Origin: DASRTE01 sp035316885
GTDB taxonomy: Bacteria; Actinomycetota; Actinomycetes; Jiangellales; Jiangellaceae
Direction of reading: 5' to 3'
DNA: 18,768 nt
Assembly: GCA_035316885.1 (NCBI GenBank)
Contig: DATHII010000256.1
Coordinates: forward strand, 1 to 18,768
Shown: positions 1 to 7,129 of the stretch, piece by piece
Layout: each line of letters starts with the position of its first letter
Position numbering within the stretch: position 1 is the first letter of the stretch
Made by a program: the position numbers and the translations under genes
The notes under the pieces: model-generated
Databases searched by the model: none
The model's input: only the letters and a program-made list of their open reading frames with translations
What the model was told of the DNA's origin: nothing

Positions 1-1
1 G

Positions 2-316
2 GATTCCCCCGGATTCGTGGGCACTGGGAACTGGGCGCCTCAGGGTGCGTGTCGGGGTCATGCTCGGGGTGTCCACAGATGGCGATCAGGCGCTTCAGTG
101 TCGGTGGCACCAGGTACTCTCGAACACATGTTCGAATCTCATACGAATGACCTCGGCCTCGGCCCGTTCTGTAAGAACCACCACATACCCAAGCACCACA
201 GCCGGTGGCGGGTCCGCCAACCCGAACCCGGCCGGTTCGAATGGACCAGCCCCACCGGCCACACCTACACCGTCACCCCCGAACCCGTCGGCCGAGTCGA
301 CGACCCGCCCTTCTGA
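2..316 (+). pseudogene. C-terminal fragment of a DUF222/HNH (13E12-like) protein
   Basis: The frame is open from the window edge to a TGA at 314-316. Its second half has a C-terminal pattern known from actinobacterial DUF222/HNH endonuclease-like proteins: FCKNHH, then KHHSRWRV, QPEPGRFEWTSPTGHTY and TVTPEP. The first half (about 45 residues after the GTG at 17) is not convincing as the rest of an HNH domain: the usual CxxDH segment is not visible. I therefore read it as a degraded or truncated copy, although the gene could continue intact beyond the edge with a divergent HNH core. It is convergent to map and lies where infA and the alpha-operon genes would often follow. Family assignment is by recall of the motif. 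Confidence 0.55.
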
Positions 317-370
317 GACAGGGACCGGAGACGATCATGGGCTGACACAACCCCCTATCCCCTGCAAAGA

Positions 371-391
371 GTTCGAACGCCCCCCGGGGCG
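371..391 (-). terminator. Possible weak terminator hairpin after map
   Basis: Ten bases after the map stop codon, the segment 378-391 (cgccccccggggcg) can fold into a GC-only stem of up to 6 bp with a very short loop. The adjacent 371-378 is the palindrome gttcgaac. On the minus strand the sequence beyond the hairpin contains only a short T run (ctcttt), so this is at best a weak, GC-rich actinobacterial-type terminator. It sits between convergent genes. Confidence 0.3.
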
Positions 392-400
392 CGGAGCGGG

Positions 401-1243
401 TCAGGCCGTCGCCGGAGTGGGGACGCCGAGGGAAGCGAGGCGGGAGGCGCCGCCGTCAAGCGCAGTCAGCACCCAGGGCCCGTCCGCGGTAACGGCGACG
501 CTGTGCTCGAAGTGTGCGGACAGGGAGCCGTCGGCCGTCGATACCGTCCACTCGTCATTGTGCAGGACCGTCCCCGGCCCGCCGAGGTTGATCATTGGCT
601 CGATTGCGAGCACGAGACCGGGCACCAGCCTCGGTCCTCTGGCCCGGGTGTGGTAGTTGAGCACATGTGGGTCCTGGTGCATCTCGGTGCCGATGCCGTG
701 GCCGCCATACTCGGCGACGATGCCGTAGCCGCCGTGGGCGTGCACGTGGTCCTCGATCGCACCACCGACGTCCCGCAGCCGGGCACCGGCCTGCAGGGCC
801 GCGATGCCGGCCCACAACGCGTCCTCGCAGACCTCCAGGAGCCGTGCTGCGTCGTCGCTCACCCTGCCGACCGGCACGGTCACGGCGGCGTCGCCGTGCC
901 AGCCGTCGAGGATCGCTCCGCAGTCGATGGAGACGACGTCTCCCTCGACCAGCCTCCGCTCATCGGGGATGCCGTGGACGATCTCGTCATTGACCGAGGC
1001 GCAGATGGTGGCTGGGAACGAGTTGCGTCCGGGACCAGGTGGCAAATACCCCACTCCGGGCAAGTAGTCGAGGAACGACGGAACAGCACCTCGGGAGCGG
1101 ATCTCTTGGTCGGCGATGGTGTCGAGCTCGAGCAGGGTCACTCCGGGTGCGACAGCGGCCCGCACGGCGGTCAACGCCTCCGCCACGACCAACCCGGCCC
1201 GGCGCATCTTCGCGACCTCGGCCTCGGTTTTGAGCTGGATCAT
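401..1243 (-). CDS. map: Type I methionine aminopeptidase
   Basis: Cytosolic metalloenzyme that removes the initiator methionine from nascent proteins. It is 280 aa with the full pita-bread fold. The five metal ligands are visible as D107 (SIDCG), D118 (HGDAA), H182 (YGGHGIG), E215 (AIEPM) and E246 (HFEHS), with the active-site H90 in NDEIVHG. The ATG at 1243 overlaps the adk stop by 4 nt (ATGA), so translation is probably coupled. Compared with the usual family sequence there is an extra stretch of about a dozen residues around 61-75 (LPGVGYLPPGPGR) just before the PATICASVN segment. It is the last gene of the cluster here. Many actinobacteria carry further map paralogues, so it may not be the only copy. 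Confidence 0.97.
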   Translation of the reverse strand: MIQLKTEAEVAKMRRAGLVVAEALTAVRAAVAPGVTLLELDTIADQEIRSRGAVPSFLDYLPGVGYLPPGPGRNSFPATICASVNDEIVHGIPDERRLVEGDVVSIDCGAILDGWHGDAAVTVPVGRVSDDAARLLEVCEDALWAGIAALQAGARLRDVGGAIEDHVHAHGGYGIVAEYGGHGIGTEMHQDPHVLNYHTRARGPRLVPGLVLAIEPMINLGGPGTVLHNDEWTVSTADGSLSAHFEHSVAVTADGPWVLTALDGGASRLASLGVPTPATA

Positions 1244-1914
1244 GGCCGCCCGGTCGCGCCGTCTACAGGGGTATGTGCGCCATCCAGAGACGACTGGGCT
1301 ACCTCGCCGGCCACGCCCGAGACCTGATCGGCACCATCGGAAGCGGTGTCGTCGGTCGCCGCCACCAGCACCCGGGCCGATACCTCCGCGATGGGACCCA
1401 TACCGTCGACCCGTACGAGTAATCCGCGCGTCTCGTATTCGGCGGCAAGCGGAGCGGTCTGCTCGGCGAACAACCTCTGCCGGTGCCGGATGATCTCCTC
1501 GCTGTCGTCGTTGCGTCCTTCGGCGCCGGCCCGGCGCTTGAGTCGGCCGACGACCTCCTCGACATCGACGGTGAGCAGCAGAACGCGATCCAGCTCGACA
1601 CCCTGAGCGGCCAGCACGTGGTCGAGGAACTCGACCTGCGGCACGGTCCGCGGATAACCATCCAAGATGAACCCATCGCCCGCATCGGCCTCAGTGAGCC
1701 GAGACCTCACCATCTCGTTGGTCACCGAGTCGGGTACGTAGTGGCCGTCCTGCATGTACGTCTTTGCCTCGAGCCCCAGCGGCGTACGGGCGGTGACGTG
1801 CTCACGGAAGATGTCGCCGGTCGAGATCGCGGGGATCACGAGGCGGCGCGCCACGACGGCCGCCTGGGTTCCCTTGCCCGAGCCCGGCGGACCCATGAGC
1901 AGCAGTCGCCTCAC
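1240..1914 (-). CDS. adk: Adenylate kinase (short-LID form)
   Basis: Catalyses ATP + AMP = 2 ADP in the cytosol. The 224-aa product has the P-loop GPPGSGKGT at residues 8-16, the AMP-site segment ISTGDIFR, and DGYPRT. The region where the long LID domain would sit is short (RRAGAEGRNDDSEEIIRHRQ), as in mycobacterial enzymes of about 181 aa. After the core (about 186 aa) follows a 38-residue acidic, low-complexity tail rich in D, G, A and S. I chose GTG at 1914 because it overlaps the secY stop as GTGA and gives the normal N-terminus MRRLLLMGPPG. The frame stays open far upstream through secY, but that part is an out-of-frame shadow. The stop overlaps the map start. Confidence 0.96.
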   Translation of the reverse strand: MRRLLLMGPPGSGKGTQAAVVARRLVIPAISTGDIFREHVTARTPLGLEAKTYMQDGHYVPDSVTNEMVRSRLTEADAGDGFILDGYPRTVPQVEFLDHVLAAQGVELDRVLLLTVDVEEVVGRLKRRAGAEGRNDDSEEIIRHRQRLFAEQTAPLAAEYETRGLLVRVDGMGPIAEVSARVLVAATDDTASDGADQVSGVAGEVAQSSLDGAHTPVDGATGRP

Positions 1915-3200
1915 CGAAGGAAGCCCTCGTAGTTCCTCTGCTGTAGCTGGCTCTCGATCTGCTGGATGGTCTGCAACCCGACGCCGACCATGATCAGGAT
2001 GCTGGTACCGCCGAATGGGAAGTTCTGGTTCGCGTTGATCAGCACGAAGGCGACGAGCGGGATCAGCGAGAGCAACCCGAGGTAGACCGAGCCCGGCGCG
2101 GTGAGCCGGGTCAGCACGTAGTCGAGGTACTCCTCGGTCGGCCGGCCGGCCCTGATGCCGGGAATGAACCCGCCGTACTTCTTCATGTTGTCGGCGACGT
2201 CCTTCGGGTTGAACGTGATCGACACGTAGAAGTACGTGAAGAACACGATCAGCAGGAAGAACGTGGCCATGTAGATCAGGTTGTCGCCGTCGGCGAAGTT
2301 GGTCTGGATCCACACACTCCAGCCGGACTCCGGGTTGAACTGGCTGAGCAGCAGCGGCAGGTAGAGCAGCGACGAGGCGAAGATGACCGGGATGATGCCA
2401 GCCTGGTTGATCTTCAGCGGGATGTAGGTGGACGAGCCGCCGTACATTCGGCGCCCAACCATCCGCTTGGCGTACTGCACCGGGATGCGTCGCTGCGCCT
2501 GCTCGACGAAGACCACCAAGGCGACGATCACCAGGCCCACTAGGCAGACGATGCTGAACGTCGGCCAGCCCTGCTCGACCCGGATCTGCCACAACGCGCT
2601 CGGGAAGGTCGCGATGATCTGGGTGAAGATCAGCAGTGACATGCCGTTGCCGACACCCCTGTCGGTGATGAGCTCGCCGAGCCACATGATCACGGCCGTG
2701 CCCGCCGTCATCGTCAGGACCATGAGGGCGATCGTCGCGATCGAGTCGTCGGGCAGGATCTCCTCGGGACAGTTCGGGAACAGCTGCTGGCCGCGGGCCA
2801 GGGACACGATCGTCGTCGCCTGCAGCACCGCGAGCCCGACGGTCAGGTAGCGGGTGTATTGGGTGATCTTGGTCTGACCGGCCTGCCCTTCTTTCTTCAG
2901 GGCCTCGAGCCGGGGGATCACCACCGTCAGCAGTTGCAGGATGATGCTTGCCGTGATGTACGGCATGATGCCCAGCGCGAAGACGGCCAGCTGGAGCAAC
3001 GCTCCGCCCGAGAACAGGTTGAGCATCCCGTAGACGCCGGTGGTGCCCACTTGTTCGACGCAGGTGTTCACGGCCTGCACGTCGATCCCGGGCGTCGGGA
3101 CGACCGAGCCGAGCCGGAACAGCACGATGATGCCCAGCGTGAACAGCATCTTCCGGCGCAGGTCGGGTGTCCGGAACGCCCGAGCGAACGCGGTGAGCAC
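1911..3200 (-). CDS. secY: Preprotein translocase channel subunit SecY
   Basis: Central pore of the Sec translocon in the cytoplasmic membrane, partner of SecE, SecG and SecA. The 429-aa product shows the family's multiple hydrophobic helices, starting with KMLFTLGIIVLFRLGSVVP. Recognisable parts are PTPGID in the first periplasmic segment, GIMPYITASII, the ELITDRGVGNGMSLLIF region, and the large cytoplasmic loop with KKYGGFIPGIRAGRPTEEYL near the C-terminus. The GTG start at 3200 gives MLTAFARAFRTPDLRRK, the usual actinobacterial N-terminus, and has AGGAGG 7 nt upstream (3208-3213). An in-frame start at 3227 would add nine residues and lacks such support. A 110-bp structured gap separates it from rplO. 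Confidence 0.97.
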   Translation of the reverse strand: MLTAFARAFRTPDLRRKMLFTLGIIVLFRLGSVVPTPGIDVQAVNTCVEQVGTTGVYGMLNLFSGGALLQLAVFALGIMPYITASIILQLLTVVIPRLEALKKEGQAGQTKITQYTRYLTVGLAVLQATTIVSLARGQQLFPNCPEEILPDDSIATIALMVLTMTAGTAVIMWLGELITDRGVGNGMSLLIFTQIIATFPSALWQIRVEQGWPTFSIVCLVGLVIVALVVFVEQAQRRIPVQYAKRMVGRRMYGGSSTYIPLKINQAGIIPVIFASSLLYLPLLLSQFNPESGWSVWIQTNFADGDNLIYMATFFLLIVFFTYFYVSITFNPKDVADNMKKYGGFIPGIRAGRPTEEYLDYVLTRLTAPGSVYLGLLSLIPLVAFVLINANQNFPFGGTSILIMVGVGLQTIQQIESQLQQRNYEGFLR

Positions 3201-3238
3201 TTGAGGGCCTCCTGCGTGCCACCTCAAGCGGTGGCACG
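3200..3238 (-). promoter_or_regulatory. Hairpin abutting the secY ribosome binding site, with an alternative helix
   Basis: On the minus strand a perfect 9-bp stem (arms 3230-3238 and 3215-3223, hexaloop 3224-3229) ends one base before the secY Shine-Dalgarno AGGAGG. A second perfect inverted repeat competes with it: CTTGAGG at 3222-3228 (minus strand) pairs with CCTCAAG at 3200-3206, which includes the first base of the GTG start and puts the Shine-Dalgarno in a loop. The two structures share bases 3222-3228 and so exclude each other. The complementarity is directly visible. A regulatory role is inference. Confidence 0.5.
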
Positions 3239-3251
3239 GTGGTACGGACGG

Positions 3252-3288
3252 GTCGGCCGGGCCGACTCGTTGTCACGTGTTTCGTGAC
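3252..3288 (-). other. Two tandem stem-loops in the rplO-secY gap
   Basis: Two further perfect inverted repeats lie upstream of the secY hairpin: gtcacg/cgtgac (3272-3277 and 3283-3288, 5-nt loop) and gtcggc/gccgac (3252-3257 and 3261-3266, 3-nt loop). Neither is followed by a T tract on the minus strand, so simple termination is unlikely. RNA processing or partial attenuation are possible. I see no convincing promoter in the gap. Confidence 0.4.
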
Positions 3289-3310
3289 GATAACAGCCCG
3301 ACCCCGATGG

Positions 3311-3763
3311 TCAGAGTTCGGTGGCCGTACCACCCGCCGAGGTGATCTTCTCCTTCGCCGAGGCCGAGAACGCGTGCACGCTGACCTGCAGGGCGGTTGA
3401 GAGCTCGCCGGTGCCGAGGACCTTGACCGGTCGGTCGGCGCGCACGGCGCCCTTCGCCACCAGATCCTCGACGGTCACGTCGCCACCCTCGGGGAAGAGA
3501 ATGGCCAGACGGTCGAGGTTCACGACCTGGTACTCGACCCGGAACCGGTTCCGGAAGCCCTTGAGCTTCGGCAGCCGCATGTGCAGCGGCATCTGCCCGC
3601 CCTCGAGACGGGCCGACACGGTGCCGCGGGCCTTCGTGCCCTTGGTGCCGCGTCCTGCGGTCTTACCCCTGGCGCCCGCCTCGCCACGACCGACGCGGGT
3701 CTTGGCGGTCTTGGCACCCGGCGCAGGCCGAAGGTGGTGGGGCTTGAGTGGCGAGTCAGCCAT
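3311..3763 (-). CDS. rplO: 50S ribosomal protein L15
   Basis: Late-assembly protein of the large subunit that binds 23S rRNA. The 150-aa product has the basic glycine-rich N-terminal extension typical of L15 (GRGEAGARGKTAGRGTKGTKAR at about residues 25-46). This is followed by GGQMPLHMRLPKLKGFRN and a globular C-terminal half with VKVLGTGELSTALQVSVHAFSASAKEKI. The ATG at 3763 lies one base after the rpmD stop, so the pair is probably translationally coupled. Its stop is followed by the structured secY leader. Confidence 0.97.
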   Translation of the reverse strand: MADSPLKPHHLRPAPGAKTAKTRVGRGEAGARGKTAGRGTKGTKARGTVSARLEGGQMPLHMRLPKLKGFRNRFRVEYQVVNLDRLAILFPEGGDVTVEDLVAKGAVRADRPVKVLGTGELSTALQVSVHAFSASAKEKITSAGGTATEL

Positions 3764-3764
3764 G

Positions 3765-3947
3765 TCAGTCGACCTCCTCGACGGTGACCAGGTGAGCCAC
3801 CGTCCTGACCATGCCGCGGATCTCGGGCCGGTCCTCCTTGACGACCTCGTCTCTGATGCGCTTGAGGCCAAGCGACCGCAGGGTCTCGCGCTGCGACGGC
3901 GTGCCGCCGATGACGCTCTTGACCTGGCGAACCTTCAACCGGCTCAT
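3765..3947 (-). CDS. rpmD: 50S ribosomal protein L30
   Basis: Small 23S rRNA-binding protein, 60 aa, the usual bacterial length. The sequence LKVRQVKSVIGGTPSQRETLRSLGLKRI is the L30 core fold, and it continues as RGMVRTVAHLVTVEE. The start ATG at 3947 overlaps the rpsE stop by 4 nt (ATGA). A longer open frame upstream of this ATG is the shadow of rpsE. The order S5-L30-L15 is the standard spc arrangement. Confidence 0.97.
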   Translation of the reverse strand: MSRLKVRQVKSVIGGTPSQRETLRSLGLKRIRDEVVKEDRPEIRGMVRTVAHLVTVEEVD

Positions 3948-4549
3948 GACGACGCACCTGCCTGGGCGCGCAGCAGCGCGGCCGGGGCGACGTCCTCCAG
4001 CGGCAGGCCACGGCGAGCTGCTACCTGCTCGGGACGCTCGAGGTTCTTCAGGGCCTCGACCGTCGCATGCACGATGTTGATGGCGTTGGACGAGCCGAGC
4101 GACTTGCTCAGCACGTCGCGGACGCCCGCACACTCGAGCACGGCGCGCACTGGTCCGCCGGCGATGACGCCGGTACCTGGCGACGCCGGGCGGAGGAGCA
4201 CGACGCCCGCGGCCTTCTCCCCCTGGATGGGGTGCGGGATCGTGCCCTGGATGCGGGGCACCTTGAAGAACTGCTTCTTGGCCTCCTCGACGCCCTTGGC
4301 GATCGCCGCGGGCACCTCCTTGGCCTTGCCGTAGCCGACACCGACCGTGCCGTCGCCGTCACCGACGACCACCAGGGCGGTGAAGCTGAAGCGTCGACCA
4401 CCACGCACGACCTTGGCGACACGGTTGATGGCGACGACACGTTCGATGTACGCGGTCTTCTCCGCTCCGCCGTCGCGACGGTTGTCGCGGTCACGGCGGT
4501 CGCGGCGGTCGCCGCCGGCACCGCCGCCGCGGCGCTGGGGTCCAGCCAT
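3944..4549 (-). CDS. rpsE: 30S ribosomal protein S5
   Basis: Small-subunit protein involved in decoding accuracy and 16S rRNA contacts. It is 201 aa. Residues 1-30 are an R/D/G-rich extension (RRDRRDRDNRRDGG), a common feature in actinobacteria. The double-stranded RNA-binding-like domain follows with YIERVVAINRVAKVVRGGRRFSFTALVVVGDGDGTVGVGYGKAKEV, and the C-terminal domain contains GTGVIAGGPVRAVLECAGVRDVLSKSLGSSNAIN. GGGAG lies 3 nt upstream of the ATG at 4549. A 27-bp gap separates it from rplR. Confidence 0.97.
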   Translation of the reverse strand: MAGPQRRGGGAGGDRRDRRDRDNRRDGGAEKTAYIERVVAINRVAKVVRGGRRFSFTALVVVGDGDGTVGVGYGKAKEVPAAIAKGVEEAKKQFFKVPRIQGTIPHPIQGEKAAGVVLLRPASPGTGVIAGGPVRAVLECAGVRDVLSKSLGSSNAINIVHATVEALKNLERPEQVAARRGLPLEDVAPAALLRAQAGASS

Positions 4550-4576
4550 GATCTCCCTCTTCCTACGTACTCGTGG

Positions 4577-4960
4577 TCAGAACTGCAGGCCGCCGTCGCG
4601 GGCGCCGTCAGCTACCGCGGCAACGCGGCCGTGGTAGTGATTGCCCGCACGGTCGAACACGACGGATTCGATGCCGGCCGTCTTGGCCCGCTGCGCGACG
4701 AGCTCGCCGACCTTGCGGGCCTTGGCCGTCTTGTCCCCGGCGTCGCCGCGCAGGTCGGTCTCCATGCTGGAGGCCGATGCGAGCGTGCGCCCGGTGGAGT
4801 CGTCGACCACCTGCACCACCATGTGGCGCAGCGACCGGGTGACCACCAGACGTGGACGCTCGCCCGAGCCGGTGATCTTCTTGCGGACGCGCAGATGCCT
4901 GCGGTCGCGGGCGGCGGCCTTGCCGCCGTGCCCGACGCGCCGGTTGATCGCGATGCCCAT
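4577..4960 (-). CDS. rplR: 50S ribosomal protein L18
   Basis: 5S rRNA-binding protein of the central protuberance, working with L5. The 127-aa product has the basic N-terminus RDRRHLRVRKKITGSGERPRLVVTRS, the core HMVVQVVDDSTGRTLASAS, and the C-terminal motif VVFDRAGNHYHGRVAAVADGARDGGL characteristic of L18. The ATG at 4960 is 2 nt after the rplF stop and is preceded by GGGAAG. This is the usual L6-L18-S5 order. Confidence 0.97.
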   Translation of the reverse strand: MGIAINRRVGHGGKAAARDRRHLRVRKKITGSGERPRLVVTRSLRHMVVQVVDDSTGRTLASASSMETDLRGDAGDKTAKARKVGELVAQRAKTAGIESVVFDRAGNHYHGRVAAVADGARDGGLQF

Positions 4961-4962
4961 GA

Positions 4963-5505
4963 CTACTTCTTCCCAGCCTTTCCGACCTTGCGGCGGACCT
5001 GCTCGCCCGCGTAGCGGATGCCTTTGCCCTTGTACGGCTCGGGCTTGCGCAGCTTTCGGATGTTTGCGGCGACCTCGCCGACCTTCTGCTTGTCGATGCC
5101 CTGCACGGCGAACTTCGTCGGCGACTCGACCGCGAAGGTGATGCCGTCTGGAGCCTCGACCGTGATCGGGTGGCTGTAGCCAAGCGCGAACTCGAGGTTC
5201 GAGCTCCGGGCGGTCACTCGGTAGCCGACGCCGACGATCTCGAGCTTCTTCTCGTAGCCCTGCGTCACACCGGTGACCATGTTGGCCACCAGCGTGCGGG
5301 TGAGCCCGTGCAGTGCCCGGCTCTCGCGCTCGTCGTCGGGGCGACGGACCGCGAGGGTGCCCTCGTCGCTCCGCTCGACGTCGATCGTCAACGGCAGGGT
5401 ATGGATCAGACTTCCCTTGGGCCCCTTGACACTGACCTCACGACCATCGATGACGACGTCGACACCACTAGGGACGGGGATCGGCAGCTTGCCGATGCGC
5501 GACAT
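4963..5505 (-). CDS. rplF: 50S ribosomal protein L6
   Basis: Large-subunit protein near the factor-binding region. The 180-aa product consists of two repeated L6 domains, starting with MSRIGKLPIPVPSGVDV and VSVKGPKGSL. The second domain carries LEIVGVGYRVTARSSNLEFALGYSHPI, and the C-terminus has the signature PEPYKGKGIRYAGEQVRRKVGKAGKK. A strong GGGAGGAGG lies just upstream of the ATG at 5505. A 15-bp gap separates it from rpsH. Confidence 0.97.
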   Translation of the reverse strand: MSRIGKLPIPVPSGVDVVIDGREVSVKGPKGSLIHTLPLTIDVERSDEGTLAVRRPDDERESRALHGLTRTLVANMVTGVTQGYEKKLEIVGVGYRVTARSSNLEFALGYSHPITVEAPDGITFAVESPTKFAVQGIDKQKVGEVAANIRKLRKPEPYKGKGIRYAGEQVRRKVGKAGKK

Positions 5506-5520
5506 GTCGTCCTCCTCCCG

Positions 5521-5928
5521 TCACCAGACGAAGGCGAGGACTTCCCCGCCCACGCCCTGCTTGGTTGCCGACCGGTCGGTCAGCAGGCCCTGCGACGTCG
5601 AGATGATCGCGACGCCCAGCCCACCGAGAACCTTCGGCATGTTGGTCGACTTCGCGTAGACCCGCAGGCCCGGCTTGCTCACCCGGCGAACGCCGGCGAT
5701 GGAGCGCTCACGGCTCGGGCCGTACTTCAGGGTCAGCACCAGGGTCTTCGCGACCGGCTTGTCGGCGCTCTCCTGCACGGTCCAGCTGGAGATGAAGCCC
5801 TCCTGCCGGAGGATCTCGGCGATGTGTGACTTGAGCTTGCTGTACGGCATGCCGACGCTGTCGTGGTAGGCCGAGTTGGCGTTACGCAGGCGGGTCAGCA
5901 TGTCTGCGATGGGGTCGGTCATGGTCAT
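5521..5928 (-). CDS. rpsH: 30S ribosomal protein S8
   Basis: Primary 16S rRNA-binding protein of the small-subunit platform. In Escherichia coli it also represses the spc operon; whether it does so here is unknown. The 135-aa product starts MTMTDPIADMLTRLRNAN, as in other actinobacteria, and contains LKYGPSRERSIAGVRRVSKPGLRVYA. It ends with the signature GLGVAIISTSQGLLTD followed by GVGGEVLAFVW. The ATG at 5928 was chosen for the conserved N-terminus. A second ATG two codons downstream (5922) is possible. No clear Shine-Dalgarno sequence is seen, and a 79-bp gap separates it from rpsN. Confidence 0.96.
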   Translation of the reverse strand: MTMTDPIADMLTRLRNANSAYHDSVGMPYSKLKSHIAEILRQEGFISSWTVQESADKPVAKTLVLTLKYGPSRERSIAGVRRVSKPGLRVYAKSTNMPKVLGGLGVAIISTSQGLLTDRSATKQGVGGEVLAFVW

Positions 5929-6007
5929 GATGCAATGGCCACTTTCCCGCCGCGGTTTCCGAACCGGTGTCCGGAACGGACCTACGGCGATCGAGGATGG
6001 GCTGTGG
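5929..6007 (-). other. 79-bp rpsN-rpsH intergenic gap
   Basis: This is one of the larger gaps inside the spc block. The only structure I see is a 5-bp inverted repeat (ttccg/cggaa at 5957-5961 and 5972-5976, 10-nt loop) and a short ccgg palindrome pair. No promoter or terminator is convincing. Confidence 0.25.
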
Positions 6008-6193
6008 TTACCAGCTGGATTTCGTGATGCCGGGGAGCTCGCCGCGGTGGGCCATCTCGCGTAGGCACACCCGGCACAGGCCGAACTTGCGGTAGACCGA
6101 GTGCGGACGGCCGCACCGCTGGCAGCGGGTGTAGGCGCGCACCGCGAACTTCGGCTTCGCGTTGGCCTTGTTGACAAGGGCCTTCTTCGCCAC
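6008..6193 (-). CDS. rpsN: 30S ribosomal protein S14, zinc-binding type Z
   Basis: Small-subunit head protein. At 61 aa it is the short form. The zinc ribbon is intact, with cysteines C24, C27, C40 and C43 (CQRCG and CRVC). The C-terminus HRGELPGITKSSW is the S14 signature. The start is a GTG at 6193 giving MAKKALVNKANAKPKF; the Shine-Dalgarno is weak (GAGAAGAG). It occupies the standard place between L5 and S8. Zinc-independent longer S14 paralogues are often encoded elsewhere in actinobacteria. The name rpsZ is also used for this type. Confidence 0.97.
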   Translation of the reverse strand: MAKKALVNKANAKPKFAVRAYTRCQRCGRPHSVYRKFGLCRVCLREMAHRGELPGITKSSW

Positions 6194-6220
6194 GTCAGTT
6201 CTCTTCTCTCATGATCGCGC

Positions 6221-6790
6221 TCACTGCTCCTTGAACGGGAAGCCCAGACGCTGCAGCAGCGCCCGGCCCTCGTCGTCGGTTTTTGCGGTCGTCACGACGG
6301 TGATGTCCATGCCGCGGACCCGGTCGATGGTGTCCTGGTTGATCTCGTGGAACACCGACTGCTCGTTGAGACCGAAGGTGTAATTACCACGACCGTCGAA
6401 CTGCTTGGGCGACAGCCCGCGGAAGTCGCGGATGCGCGGCAACGCGATCGCTGTCATCCGGTCGAGGAACTCCCACATACGGTCGCCGCGGAGCGTGACG
6501 TGTGCACCGATCGGCATGCCCTCACGCAGCTTGAACTGCGCGATCGACTTGCGCGCTTTCGTGACCGCCGGCTTCTGACCGGTGATGGCCTCCAGGTCGC
6601 GGATAGCCCCATCGATCAGCTTGGCGTCGCGGGCAGCCTCGCCCACGCCCATGTTGACCACGACCTTGGCCACCGTCGGCACCTGCATGACGTTGCTCAC
6701 GGAGAACTGGTCACGCAGCGCGGGGACGATCTCCTCGCGGTAACGCTGCTTGAGCCGCGGCAGCGGCCGGGTGTCGGTTTCAGTACTCAT
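6221..6790 (-). CDS. rplE: 50S ribosomal protein L5
   Basis: 5S rRNA-binding protein of the central protuberance. The 189-aa product contains VVVNMGVGEAARDAKLIDGAIRDL, ITGQKPAVTKARKSIAQFKLREGMPIG, the loop FRGLSPKQFDGRGNYTFGL, and a C-terminus RALLQRLGFPFKEQ, all typical of L5. I chose ATG at 6790 (AGGA 8 nt upstream, one base after the rplX stop) rather than the in-frame GTG at 6805, which would overlap rplX and add five atypical residues. Confidence 0.96.
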   Translation of the reverse strand: MSTETDTRPLPRLKQRYREEIVPALRDQFSVSNVMQVPTVAKVVVNMGVGEAARDAKLIDGAIRDLEAITGQKPAVTKARKSIAQFKLREGMPIGAHVTLRGDRMWEFLDRMTAIALPRIRDFRGLSPKQFDGRGNYTFGLNEQSVFHEINQDTIDRVRGMDITVVTTAKTDDEGRALLQRLGFPFKEQ

Positions 6791-6791
6791 C

Positions 6792-7127
<336 letters not shown>

Positions 7128-7129
7128 GG

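Noticed and set aside
1915..3333. Long open minus-strand frame upstream of adk (697 codons in total)
   Set aside because: It runs through secY in another frame, with an Arg/Pro/His-rich composition typical of GC-rich shadows. The real adk start is the GTG at 1914.
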